Source: DYKG01 sp964596185
GTDB taxonomy: Bacteria > Muiribacteriota > Ozemobacteria > Ozemobacterales > Ozemobacteraceae
Assembly: GCA_964596185.1 (NCBI GenBank)
Contig: CAZQUE010000003.1
Span: forward strand, 1 to 64,000
Length of the DNA stretch: 64,000 nt
Direction of reading: 5' to 3'
This document shows positions 52,290 to 61,395 of this stretch, piece by piece (positions within the stretch are counted from its first letter, which is position 1; the number at the start of each line of letters is the position of its first letter). The notes below the pieces were generated by a model, which searched no databases, was not told the DNA's origin, and saw nothing but the letters and a program-made list of their open reading frames with translations. Position numbers and translations under genes: made by a program.

Positions 52290-55200
52290 CTTTATTCAAA
52301 GCAAAAAGCAGTAAATGGCGCGGTTTCATTACCCGCGTTCTTCTGCTTTGCCTTGTTTTCAGCCTTTTTCCCAGAGAAATGCTCGAAGCCGAAACGAATT
52401 CGCCACGAAGCTACTTTCGGCCAATGCAGATCAAGCTGTTGCGCAATGTCAGAGTCGATGAAAAACCTTTAGCGATCAAAGAAGACGATGTAGCAATAAT
52501 CGTTGAAAGAACCGTGCCAATTGCGCCGCAGAAAAAAGAAAAACTGGTTTTGTCTGAATTGACCGAAAACACTCTGGCAGTCGAAACTCTTACCATTTCA
52601 CCCAACGATATGGCAATTGAGCCTGAAAAACCCTCGGTTTATAAAATCGAAGCCGTTTCCGATAACATTGGCCCCGATGATGTGGCTCTAGAAGCTATGC
52701 CTATGCATGAACCCCAGCGTATCAAAACACCACCGGCCCAGGTGGTCGAATATGCCCGCAGTTTCTGGGATGAAGCTTCAGAACAGGTTGACAAGCATAA
52801 TATATCCATTTCCGGAACCAAAACTTTTGAAATGAAAAAAGCTGATGTTTCTGGCGATGTGGGTCATTTTTCAACAGAAAATTACGATTCTATGCCCGGT
52901 TTTCATCTTGACCAGAGCCTTCACCTGGAAATCGATGGCAACATTAGCGAAAACTCGACCGTGCACGCTGTTTTAGATGATAAAGACGATGAAGATCGGC
53001 GCTTTACCATCAATATCGATGGGCCGGTCTGGAAATTTGTCATGGGCGATTTTCCGCTGGCTCTCGAAGGGACAGAATTTACCCTGTTTCGCAAAGAAGT
53101 TCGCGGGATCATGGCTCAAGGGTCGTTTCACGAAAAATTCAAATCGATTTTTCTGTTTTCTCAATCTAAGGGTCAGGCCCGGCGTGAACAGTTTCGCGGT
53201 GCCGGCCAGCAGCAGGAATTCAGAATGCAGGGCAGTCCGGTCGTGCAGAATTCCGAACGCGTCAGTGTCGACGGGCGCATGCTCACTCGCGGTACGGATT
53301 ACCTGGTTGATTACGAAGATGGTCTGATCAAATTCCAGCCCCATATTTTACCAATCGAAATTACCAGCTGGATCGTTGTTGAATACGAAGTTTCCGATGA
53401 AAATCTGGCCTTCAGCCGCAATCTGTTCGGAACCAGGCATGTTTACACTCATTCAATGGGGCGCGAAATTGGTTTAAGCTGGCTCAGGGAGGTCGATAAT
53501 TCAACGCCAAAGGCGGGCGACAATGCTTCTTCTACTGCAACGCCAATGCAGCACGATATTGTTGGTGCAGATGTCAACTGGAAAATTTCGCCCAACTACT
53601 CAGTAACAGGTGAGACGGCAGTTTCATTTCTTGATCCAAACAAGAACAGTGAACTGGCACCAGCTGACAAATGCCTGACAGGCCATGCGAGCAAACTTGC
53701 GTTGAAGGCGGTTGGTGAGAGCTATACCGGCGATCTTACCTTTAAAAGAATCGATAAGGATTTCAAGGTTGTTGGGCGCGAAGGCGGAGTCACCGAACTT
53801 GGCGAGCGTGGTCTGGTAAATGATATTCTCAGCGGCAAAGCGCGGCTGGAATATCGCATAAGCAGTAAATTGAAGGCTTTTGCCGACAGTGAAAAATCCC
53901 AGACCAATCTTTCCGACGATCCGACTTTGCAGAGCATTGACTTTAACAATAACAATGCCGGTTTTGTTTATACCGGTAGCAATGATATGCGCATAGAAGT
54001 GCGTGGCGGCCGGCAAAGCGACAGAGAAACCGGCCCGAACCTGAATTCAGATATAGTTCGTGATTCGGCCACGGCTGTTTGGGATAAGAAGTTCGGCAAA
54101 CTCAATACCCAGGCAAAGGTTCAGAATACTTTTTATGATGACTCGATAAATATGGCTTCTGATTCTTCAGTGCTTGAAATGGGTGTAAACATTGGCGCCG
54201 AAGCTGATCGAACATTTTCGTGGAATATCGGGGCGTCGAGGATAGCTCTTGACGATGAGTTGAGCAAAGATGAGTTGCGCTCGGAAACGCGCAACTACAG
54301 CCTTGATCTTAATTATGAGCCTAATCGGGTTTTCAATGCCCGTGGCCTTTTCCAATGGCGGCGCGAAGATGATTTTTATGCCAATTCACGCATGGACACG
54401 GAAATAGCCGACTCACAATTTCGCTATGAACCGACCCGTGATTTGCGAACTCAGCTCAAATACAAGGTTGAAAATACCTCGAAAATTTTGCGCGATCCGT
54501 CGCTTGACCCGCAAAAGTATATTATTCCTGACAGTCTGCCTAACTCTGAGAAAGACAAGCAGGAGATCGTCAATACTTTTGAAAACCCGGTTCAAAAAAC
54601 GACTGCGAATTTCCTGACCGATTATCGCATCAATCGTTTTCTGCAGGCGTATTTCGATTGGCGCCGTCGTGAGTTGATAGATCAGGCAACCGATACCACG
54701 GTTTCCACCAATGACCGGCGTACTTATGAACTGCGTTACACTCCCTTAGAGAAGATGTTGATTACCACTGAGCTAGAAGAGGGCGTTAACAAGATTCTCA
54801 ATCCGCAAAGCGAGTTGCGCGACTATATCAGATCTATTCAGATTCGCCATGAATTTTATGAGGGTTGTTTTCTCGATGCAACCTATGAAGAAACAGATGA
54901 AGACGAAAAATACACTGATGAAAATGATCGGCATGTGCGCAGCAAAATTCTTGGTTTTCAGCGCAATTTCAATCGTTGGGCGAGCATGGAGCTTGGTTTG
55001 CAACATAACATCATCGATGCCAAAGACCCGAGCACCGAATGGGAAAAGCGTCTGGCCGTGATTCTGACGCCCTTCTCCAAGAGTCAGCGCTACAAATTTT
55101 TCCTCAATCACAAAGATATCACTTCGGCCCAAAGCGGCACTCACTACGAGGGCGGCCTGAATTTCTCGCAATTCATCGGCACCGACACCATTATCGATGG

Positions 55201-55291
55201 CGAATTTAAAAAAGTACATTCATCGGCAGGTCTTACCGGTAATGGTTATGATGCCGTGGTACTCAACGCCAAAGTTGTCGTCACCTTTTAA
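52286..55291 (+). CDS. large exported beta-rich outer-membrane protein
   Basis: 1001 residues; a basic N-terminus and a hydrophobic segment (RVLLLCLVFSLFPREMLEAE) act as a signal. The region about 310-360 contains SERVSVDGRMLTRGTDYLVDYEDGLIKF, a motif also present in SprA-like and other large surface proteins. From about 380 on, amphipathic strands of alternating polar and hydrophobic residues run to a C-terminal Phe (VVLNAKVVVTF), typical of outer-membrane barrels. The ATG overlaps the xerD stop (ATGA). Function unknown. Confidence 0.65.
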   Translation: MTLFKAKSSKWRGFITRVLLLCLVFSLFPREMLEAETNSPRSYFRPMQIKLLRNVRVDEKPLAIKEDDVAIIVERTVPIAPQKKEKLVLSELTENTLAVETLTISPNDMAIEPEKPSVYKIEAVSDNIGPDDVALEAMPMHEPQRIKTPPAQVVEYARSFWDEASEQVDKHNISISGTKTFEMKKADVSGDVGHFSTENYDSMPGFHLDQSLHLEIDGNISENSTVHAVLDDKDDEDRRFTINIDGPVWKFVMGDFPLALEGTEFTLFRKEVRGIMAQGSFHEKFKSIFLFSQSKGQARREQFRGAGQQQEFRMQGSPVVQNSERVSVDGRMLTRGTDYLVDYEDGLIKFQPHILPIEITSWIVVEYEVSDENLAFSRNLFGTRHVYTHSMGREIGLSWLREVDNSTPKAGDNASSTATPMQHDIVGADVNWKISPNYSVTGETAVSFLDPNKNSELAPADKCLTGHASKLALKAVGESYTGDLTFKRIDKDFKVVGREGGVTELGERGLVNDILSGKARLEYRISSKLKAFADSEKSQTNLSDDPTLQSIDFNNNNAGFVYTGSNDMRIEVRGGRQSDRETGPNLNSDIVRDSATAVWDKKFGKLNTQAKVQNTFYDDSINMASDSSVLEMGVNIGAEADRTFSWNIGASRIALDDELSKDELRSETRNYSLDLNYEPNRVFNARGLFQWRREDDFYANSRMDTEIADSQFRYEPTRDLRTQLKYKVENTSKILRDPSLDPQKYIIPDSLPNSEKDKQEIVNTFENPVQKTTANFLTDYRINRFLQAYFDWRRRELIDQATDTTVSTNDRRTYELRYTPLEKMLITTELEEGVNKILNPQSELRDYIRSIQIRHEFYEGCFLDATYEETDEDEKYTDENDRHVRSKILGFQRNFNRWASMELGLQHNIIDAKDPSTEWEKRLAVILTPFSKSQRYKFFLNHKDITSAQSGTHYEGGLNFSQFIGTDTIIDGEFKKVHSSAGLTGNGYDAVVLNAKVVVTF

Positions 55292-55325
55292 TTTGCTTTA
55301 TCATCCGGTTTAAGTTTTAATCAGG

Positions 55326-57284
55326 GTGATGAGTTTGAAAAGTTTCTTTTTAATTGCGTGTCTGCAGCTGATAACGGCTTTTTTTGTCACGGCGAAAATC
55401 GTGCAGGAAGTCTTTCTCAGTAATGCCAACCTGTTATCTGATCTGTGGATTTCACCGACAGTTTTTCTAGTGCTGGCCACAGCAATTCTGGCTTTGATTC
55501 AGAATCGGGGCTGGTTTAAAATTCAGCCGGTTTTTCTCGCTTTTGCCGGTGTTATTGGGGTAGCGGGCGGCATTTGTGCTGTCTTTGCCTGGGGTGGATT
55601 TCCTCTCTGGCTGCTTATTCTTGCAGCTCTTGTGCTTATGACTCTTTTGGGAGCAGAGCTTTTTCTGAGTTTCTATTCAAAAATGCTAAGCCTTTTCATG
55701 CTGCTTTTAAACCTTATGTTGTTGGCGTTTTTGCAGGTCGACTGGCATGTGTTTTTCGTAACTCGCGCTCATCTTAGCTTCAAGATTCTTTCAGTTATCT
55801 GGCAAGATCAGGCTTTGCTGATGAAAGCGGCCAGATATCTCGGCGTTGAAAGCAGACAGATTATTGGAGAAACTATTTTTCTGGTTCTACTACCGCTTTT
55901 TCTAGGGTGGGTGCTGTCATGGTTTTCGGACAAAAAAAACTTTTCTCGCGTAAAATTTCCGGTAGTGGCCGTTGTTGCAATTCTGGTCGGGGTTCAATAT
56001 CTGCTTTTTTATCCGGTAAGCCAGAAGACTTCTTTGCATAACTATATTGGCTTACGCATCAGTGCCGGATTGCTGCCCTTGCCATTGCATCCACGACTGG
56101 GGGCGAGCGAAAAGCTTAAAGCCGCCTTATCAAGAGATGTTCAGATCGATCTGAAAAAGTGTTATGCTCCGGCGAAGGTCAGTTATCAGCCGACAGAATA
56201 TGAAAAAATTGTTCTAATCGGCGTCGAAAGTCTGCGTTATGATGCTTTTGCAGAATTGATGCCGCAGACCAGAAGAATGGCCGCCACCGGAAAATTGTTT
56301 ACCAGGCATTTTGCCAATGCCAATATTAGCCTGAGCGCGTTTTACTCAATATTTCATGGCAATTTTCCTGTAGATTTGCAGTTTTCGGAGCTTCGCAAAG
56401 AAAAATCAATTTTTGAAAAAACTGCTTTGGAAAATGGTTTTGAAACGGTTTTGATCAAGCCGGATCTGATCGGAAACGCTGCTCCGGATGTCTGGGGCCG
56501 AAAACGAATTATTGAAAAGTCTGCGCAGCCCTGGGAAACGACACCTTGGGCATTGCAAAGCACTTTTGAAGAGCTTGAAAAGCCCGGCAAGGCAGTGGTT
56601 TTGACCTATGTTTTCAACACCCACTTCAACTATTATTTTCCGCCGGAGTTCGGGAAATTCAAACCCGTATGCCCGGAAGACACGAATATTTTCGTGATGT
56701 GGCCAAGCCCGGAGAATATTGCAATGATTCGCAATCGTTATCGAAATTCGGTTCACTATCTTGATTATTGCTTGAATAACTTTTTTGGCGATGTTGCTCG
56801 AAGAAATCTCGATCAGAAAACTCTTTTCGTTATCTTTGGTGATCATGGACAATCATTGCGCGAAAATGGCTGTCTCGGTCACGGAACCGGTGCAGATATC
56901 AGGCAATATCATGTGCCATTGGTGGTGCTCGGGCCAGATGTTGGGCCAGAAGTTATTGAAAAACCTACCAGTCATTTCAACGCCCTGGCCAGAGCTTTGA
57001 AGCCGGCTGGCTTTGAAATAATTGCGCCATTTGCAGAAATTGATGGCAATTTCCCAATATTGGCTCTTGAAGAATCGGTTGCCGGGCGAATTCTCGTTGT
57101 CCAGGAAGATTATATCAACATTTTTGATCTGACTCGGAGTAACTATCTTCGCTGGATTGCTCTGGTTAATCAGAATTATTCACTTTCTCCTCAGTTATTG
57201 AAGAACTGGTATGAAAATCCTGATAACCTGGCAAATGCCATCGAAAAAGACATGAATTTCATTGCCCAACATCTCGGTGGTTAA
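55326..57284 (+). CDS. YejM/LtaS-like inner-membrane sulfatase-family protein
   Basis: 652 residues. Five or so N-terminal membrane helices (to about 235) are followed by a sulfatase/phosphatase-fold domain (about 285-600). Metal-site pieces are recognisable: LIGVESLRYDAF (first acidic residues), ANISLSAFYSIFHG (nucleophile-position Ser) and IFGDHGQSLRENGCLGHGTG. This resembles YejM/PbgA, which senses lipopolysaccharide, and LtaS-type phosphoglycerol transferases. The exact role cannot be chosen from sequence alone. It precedes the large ncRNA region. Confidence 0.75.
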   Translation: MMSLKSFFLIACLQLITAFFVTAKIVQEVFLSNANLLSDLWISPTVFLVLATAILALIQNRGWFKIQPVFLAFAGVIGVAGGICAVFAWGGFPLWLLILAALVLMTLLGAELFLSFYSKMLSLFMLLLNLMLLAFLQVDWHVFFVTRAHLSFKILSVIWQDQALLMKAARYLGVESRQIIGETIFLVLLPLFLGWVLSWFSDKKNFSRVKFPVVAVVAILVGVQYLLFYPVSQKTSLHNYIGLRISAGLLPLPLHPRLGASEKLKAALSRDVQIDLKKCYAPAKVSYQPTEYEKIVLIGVESLRYDAFAELMPQTRRMAATGKLFTRHFANANISLSAFYSIFHGNFPVDLQFSELRKEKSIFEKTALENGFETVLIKPDLIGNAAPDVWGRKRIIEKSAQPWETTPWALQSTFEELEKPGKAVVLTYVFNTHFNYYFPPEFGKFKPVCPEDTNIFVMWPSPENIAMIRNRYRNSVHYLDYCLNNFFGDVARRNLDQKTLFVIFGDHGQSLRENGCLGHGTGADIRQYHVPLVVLGPDVGPEVIEKPTSHFNALARALKPAGFEIIAPFAEIDGNFPILALEESVAGRILVVQEDYINIFDLTRSNYLRWIALVNQNYSLSPQLLKNWYENPDNLANAIEKDMNFIAQHLGG

Positions 57285-57382
57285 ATTTTTTTTGCCAACT
57301 AACGAAAATTTGTAAAAACAAATTCTTGTAAAGCCTTTTTAAAAGGGTGTTTGCTCGCATTTGAAAAAAATAAAAAAAAGTG

Positions 57383-57411
57383 TTGACTTAGAGACATAAA
57401 ACATGTAACCT
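57383..57411 (+). promoter_or_regulatory. promoter of the large structured RNA
   Basis: TTGACT (57383-57388), 17 bases, TAACCT (57406-57411). The -35 matches 5 of 6 consensus bases, the -10 only about 3 of 6. Predicted start near 57418, just before the closing helix of the RNA. The 57285-57382 stretch before it holds only short AT-rich hairpins. Confidence 0.5.
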
Positions 57412-57417
57412 AAATTT

Positions 57418-58471
57418 GTTGAGCGAAAGATCTTTGATAATAAAATCGGTAGCCGCAAGGTAGTAACTTCTGAACTCCGGTAGATTTCAGACAGTGACCC
57501 GAAGACGAGTGCTGATGTCCGGCGACGGGCAAAACGACTCTGAGGAGAACCAATAATCCAGGGCAGCGTGAAATTTAATCAGAAGTTAGGATCAAAAGGC
57601 AGAAATTCCATGGGGGGCGGGCTCCGCATCGACGGAGATACCAACTTCAGCTGCAGAAAAACTCTAAGAGGGCAACAAACCCTGAAAGAGGAAGGAGCAA
57701 TCCAGGGCAGCTAAGCCAGATACCCCGAAGGAAAGCAAGGTCAAGAGAGCTGTTATCGCAATCGAGGGGTGAAACCTGAGGTTGTAGGAAACGCTCTGAA
57801 CCGGGACTAAAGCTTCAAGGTTTGGCTAAAACTCAAGATGGGAACCGGCTGTTCGCAGCAAGGGGCCGAAGAAAACCAGGATCGGGTCTGATGTAAGTCA
57901 GGGCGGTCAGGCAGTGGGAACTGCCAGTAATCTTCGGAAGAAATCCATGTAGAGGAGGTAACGACGAAGAAGCAGGACTGCTGGAAACAGTTGTCGATCG
58001 ATTCAGGGTAAAGCTTTGAAGACCGTGACCCTGCGAGTGCCTGTGGGGTGGAACAAACTCACAAGCTGTTGCAGACGTAGTCTCTGCTGAGAGGTTGAGA
58101 AAACCTGGGAGCGGAGTGCGATAGAGCTGGAAACTCTGTTTGTCACGTCGGACAGTGATGGCGCTGAGAGGGAAAAAACCTGAGAAGGCGTTGGCGTATC
58201 CGGCCAATGAAGATCTGTGTTGAACCTTGAAGTCGGCAAAAGTCTAAAAGAGGATGGTAAGACTTAGTTTAACATTAAGGCTTGGTGATTGTGTGAGGGC
58301 CTCGAGGGCGATGAACGCCTGAGGCTTGGCGTAACCAATGCGCGTCATAGCGCAATCATGATAAGACTCTAAAAGGCATGTAACGACAGGAAGGGGTGAC
58401 CAAAGCTGGTAACGGCGTTGGTTAACCGCAAATCGAAATGTCTTCAGTAAGGGAAACCGATTTTAAAGATC
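57418..58471 (+). ncRNA. candidate giant structured non-coding RNA (about 1.05 kb)
   Basis: There is no plausible protein on either strand. The ends close on each other: GATCTTT (57429-57435) plus AAAATCGGT (57442-57450) pair with the continuous ACCGATTTTAAAGATC (58456-58471), with six unpaired bases on the 5' side. A second long-range helix joins TAACTTCTGA (57464-57473) to TCAGAAGTTA (57579-57588). Local hairpins include 57622-57637, 57910-57925 (GGGA loop), 57976-57995 (GAAA loop) and 58299-58325. The sequence AATCCAGGGCAGC occurs twice (57555, 57699). Many GAAA and GTAA turns are seen. It does not match rRNA, RNase P, tmRNA, SRP RNA or a group II domain V. It may belong to the OLE/GOLLD/ROOL-like giant RNAs or be new. 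Confidence 0.75.
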
Positions 58472-58483
58472 AAGTAACTCAAT

Positions 58484-58517
58484 AAGAATCCCCGGTAACA
58501 CGGGGATTCTTCCTTTT
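58484..58517 (+). terminator. terminator of the large RNA
   Basis: AGAATCCCCG (58485-58494) pairs with CGGGGATTCT (58501-58510), followed by TCCTTTT. It could also serve the convergent 58536 gene. Confidence 0.85.
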
Positions 58518-58535
58518 AGCCAAACTTCAGCCAAA

Positions 58536-58736
58536 TCATTCGTCGACGAGAACTGTTACGCGGTCCCCCTCTTTGAGATCGGCTTTTTTGAATTTTTCCC
58601 TCGGAACGTGGATTTCCATGAAATGATCAGGCTCGGTGGGATGTTTGACCACCACTACGACGATTCCGGCGACAATTCGGTCAACAACGCCCCTGATGCG
58701 TTTTTTGGGCTTATTGTGAGCTTCGTGTCTCGGCAT
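58536..58736 (-). CDS. small DUF3006-like protein
   Basis: 66 residues on the reverse strand, basic at the start (MPRHEAHNKPKKR). The rest, RGVVDRIVAGIVVVVV ... EIHVPREKFKKADLKEGDRVTVLVDE, has the pattern of DUF3006, a small beta-barrel-like domain often found near the envelope or phage genes in Firmicutes. It is convergent with the large RNA and divergent from the phosphatase gene. Role unknown. Confidence 0.65.
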   Translation of the reverse strand: MPRHEAHNKPKKRIRGVVDRIVAGIVVVVVKHPTEPDHFMEIHVPREKFKKADLKEGDRVTVLVDE

Positions 58737-58852
58737 TGGCAGATCCTCCTATCATTTTCTTTCCCTATTTTTATTTTACTAATAATCAAAAATATTTAAA
58801 CTTTTTACGGTTACTTTGGTAAAGTTATGTTCACAGGCAAAGAGAAATATAT

Positions 58853-60742
58853 ATGCTGAAAACCTGGAAGCTGAATTTAAAACAGATAAGTATTCTGCTG
58901 CCAAAAAGAGATCTGGTTATCTGGTCTTTTTTTGCCGCTTTGCCATTTTTGTTTCTGATTTTTTCACCTGGCAGCTTTGAAGGTTTTGAAAGAGCTTTGC
59001 TTGATTTCAAGGCAAGAATCGATCAGAAATTTTTTCACACTGGTAAAGAAACTGAACTGATAATTCTGGGAATCGACAGTCGTAGTCTTGAAAAATCGCC
59101 CTATAAATGGCCCTGGCCATCCTCTTACTGGGCCCAACTTCTTGAGAGAATCGATTCTCGTTACCAGCCGGCAGCTTTTTTGATCGACATTTATTTTCAG
59201 GCCGATCAACAGAATGTTGAAAGCGTTGAAGTTCTCGCCGCCGAAATGAAACGCAACAAAAAAACCGGACTGGTGGGTATTTTTGAAGAAAGTCTCGGCA
59301 TAGCGGGAACTGAACTGAAAGTTTTCCCGCCGATCAAGGCTTTGAGAGAAAGCGCAGCTTACTGGGGTATTTCTCAACAGCCAATTGATTCTGATGGCAC
59401 AGTTCGCACCTTTGTTTTATCTGACTACCGACTTGATAAAAAGCATATTTCTTACGAATTTTTAAAATTCACCGGTAATTTGCCGGATATATCTTTGCCC
59501 GCGCTGAAGAAAGTATCAACAATTTTCAGGTTCAAGGCACGGGAAAATTCTAGCGAAATTTTTTCACTGCAGGATGCCATCGATGGGAACATTTCACGAG
59601 AGCAACTACTGAACCGAAAACTTCTCATTGGCCCCAATGCGCCGATTCTGCACGATTATCATAAAACTCCGGTCGGAGTTCTTACCGGCCCAGAGCTTGT
59701 GGCAAATTCGATCAACACTCTGAATAGTGCCAGGTTTCAAGTTTTGTATGAGAGTTTCTGGCTGCAGCTTTTCTTTGTCATTGCAGGAATTATTGTTGCC
59801 CTTATCTGTTTTACCGATCAACTGGGCGGCAATTTGTCGGTGGTTTTACTGGTGGGTGCAGTGTTCTTTTGTCTTTTGTTGAGCAGCTCCTTTCTGGTAG
59901 GTATACATTTGCCGATTGCATCTTCTTTGTTATCCTATGTGATTTTTGCGGCGATAAATCTGATAATTTTTCGTTTCAATCAGATTGCGCTTGTCCGCAA
60001 TAGTTTGCATGAGGCCGAAGTTTGCGGCAAAATTCAGCAGAACTTTTTTCCGGCACAAGGTCTAAAAACCAAAACTGGAATCGAGATCGAAGGTTTTTGC
60101 CAGCCCTTTCAATACGCTGGTGGTGATTATTTTGACTTTTTTGAATTACCTGACGGTAATGTTTTCTTTTTTCTCGGCGATGTTTCCGGGCATGGGATTT
60201 CGGCGAGCATGACAACAACTGCCGCAAAATCGATAGTTTCAATTCATCGGGAAAAGGGCGAAATTTCAATCACCGAACTTTTTGACGACATAAATATGGC
60301 GATCCGGCATTTTTCTGACCGAAAAATTATGATGTCAGCCGTATCCGGTTTGATTTTGCCTCAGGAAAAAAAGATACGGCTCTATTCTGCCGGCCATCTG
60401 CCTGCTTATCTGGCGCAAAAGGGAACGGTAAAAGAGTTTCCTATACCAGGAATGCCTTTGGGAGCTTCCAAAAGAAAGCATCGCTGTGGCTTTACCGAAT
60501 TCGACCTACCACAAAACGGTCAACTTATACTGTATTCGGATGGTGTGATTGAGGCAGTAAACTGGCAAAATCAGCTTTTCAGTTTTGAAAATTTCCGCAA
60601 GCTTCTTGGCGAAAAAATCGAACCAACTCCCATGGGTACAATCGAAGTCATTTTTTCTGCCTTGCGGAAATACACTGAAGAAAGGAGTTTTCAGGATGAT
60701 GTGACCATCCTTGTAATAAATTTCGTAGATTGCGAAAACTAA
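58853..60742 (+). CDS. CHASE2-domain SpoIIE/RsbU-type serine phosphatase
   Basis: 629 residues. An N-terminal helix (about 25-42) and an extracytoplasmic CHASE2 sensor (about 45-300; typical ILGIDSRSLEK, WPWPSSYWAQLLERI, FLIDIYF, GVLTGPELVANSIN) are followed by three membrane helices (about 305-385). A PP2C-like SpoIIE domain completes the protein (about 400-629; AGGDYFDFFELPDGNVFFFLGDVSGHGISASM, LYSAGHLPAYL, LILYSDGVIEAVN, DDVTILVI). Metal-binding Asp residues are present. It probably dephosphorylates an anti-sigma antagonist in response to an external signal. Confidence 0.93.
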   Translation: MLKTWKLNLKQISILLPKRDLVIWSFFAALPFLFLIFSPGSFEGFERALLDFKARIDQKFFHTGKETELIILGIDSRSLEKSPYKWPWPSSYWAQLLERIDSRYQPAAFLIDIYFQADQQNVESVEVLAAEMKRNKKTGLVGIFEESLGIAGTELKVFPPIKALRESAAYWGISQQPIDSDGTVRTFVLSDYRLDKKHISYEFLKFTGNLPDISLPALKKVSTIFRFKARENSSEIFSLQDAIDGNISREQLLNRKLLIGPNAPILHDYHKTPVGVLTGPELVANSINTLNSARFQVLYESFWLQLFFVIAGIIVALICFTDQLGGNLSVVLLVGAVFFCLLLSSSFLVGIHLPIASSLLSYVIFAAINLIIFRFNQIALVRNSLHEAEVCGKIQQNFFPAQGLKTKTGIEIEGFCQPFQYAGGDYFDFFELPDGNVFFFLGDVSGHGISASMTTTAAKSIVSIHREKGEISITELFDDINMAIRHFSDRKIMMSAVSGLILPQEKKIRLYSAGHLPAYLAQKGTVKEFPIPGMPLGASKRKHRCGFTEFDLPQNGQLILYSDGVIEAVNWQNQLFSFENFRKLLGEKIEPTPMGTIEVIFSALRKYTEERSFQDDVTILVINFVDCEN

Positions 60743-60789
60743 TCTGACTTCAGTCAGTATAATAAATATAGATAGAAATAGAGAGATAC

Positions 60790-61395
60790 ATGCATAAAAG
60801 TTGTCGCCTGTCGCAGGCCAGGACGCCCTGCGCTGTAATTTTTGCTGAAAATCGCCATTCAGAAAGGGGGTTTACCCTGATCGAAGTAATGGTGGTCATA
60901 GTTATTATCAGCTTGTTTTCTGCTTTACTGTTTCGGTTTTATTTTCAATCCAATGCTACGCAGACAAAATTGATCGGGAATCTGCAAATGCAGTCTGCAG
61001 TCGTCACGGGGGTGAATAAGACCTTGCGGGCAATCAGAACAGGTACCGGATTCATTTATCCGGCTCTCAACGAAGAGTCGCCGATTCTAATTTTCTCTGA
61101 TTTTGAAAACAATCACAAAGCGATTTTTACCATAAAAAATCATGAAGCCAGCAAAAAGCTGAATAAAGATATTTTTGATCTTTATCTTTACACTACCGAT
61201 TCAAAAACCATCAATCCTGTTAATCCGACTCATGAACCCAAAAACCTGCGCTTGCTTACATCTGATATCGAAGATATATCGTTTCGGCTTAGCAGTGCCA
61301 ATTCTGTCGTAATAAATTTTAAGTTCCAGAAGAACGAAAAAGCCTTTCAGATTGTGTCCGAAGGCTCACTGATGAACTCTGGAGAAGTGAAATGA
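60790..61395 (+). CDS. type II secretion/type IV pilus prepilin-like protein
   Basis: 201 residues with the class III signal HSERG|FTLIEVMVVIVIIS (cleavage after Gly, Glu at +5) and the hydrophobic pilin helix. The leader before the cleavage site is long, 27 residues. The globular part is small and beta-rich. Pseudopilin of the GspJ/H kind is likely. A TATAAT lies at 60758-60763 upstream but with no good -35. It overlaps the next gene by four bases. Confidence 0.8.
   Translation: MHKSCRLSQARTPCAVIFAENRHSERGFTLIEVMVVIVIISLFSALLFRFYFQSNATQTKLIGNLQMQSAVVTGVNKTLRAIRTGTGFIYPALNEESPILIFSDFENNHKAIFTIKNHEASKKLNKDIFDLYLYTTDSKTINPVNPTHEPKNLRLLTSDIEDISFRLSSANSVVINFKFQKNEKAFQIVSEGSLMNSGEVK

Noticed and set aside
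57833..58239. Two reverse-strand open frames (124 and 78 codons) inside the 1.1-kb region
   Set aside because: They lie opposite the structured RNA, lack ribosome sites, have Ser/Pro-rich low-quality composition and overlap each other.
57418..58471. rRNA, RNase P, tmRNA or group II intron at 57.4-58.5 kb
   Set aside because: No rRNA landmarks, no RNase P GAGGAAAGTC core, no tmRNA Ala acceptor and no domain V AGCCGTATG-type hairpin.
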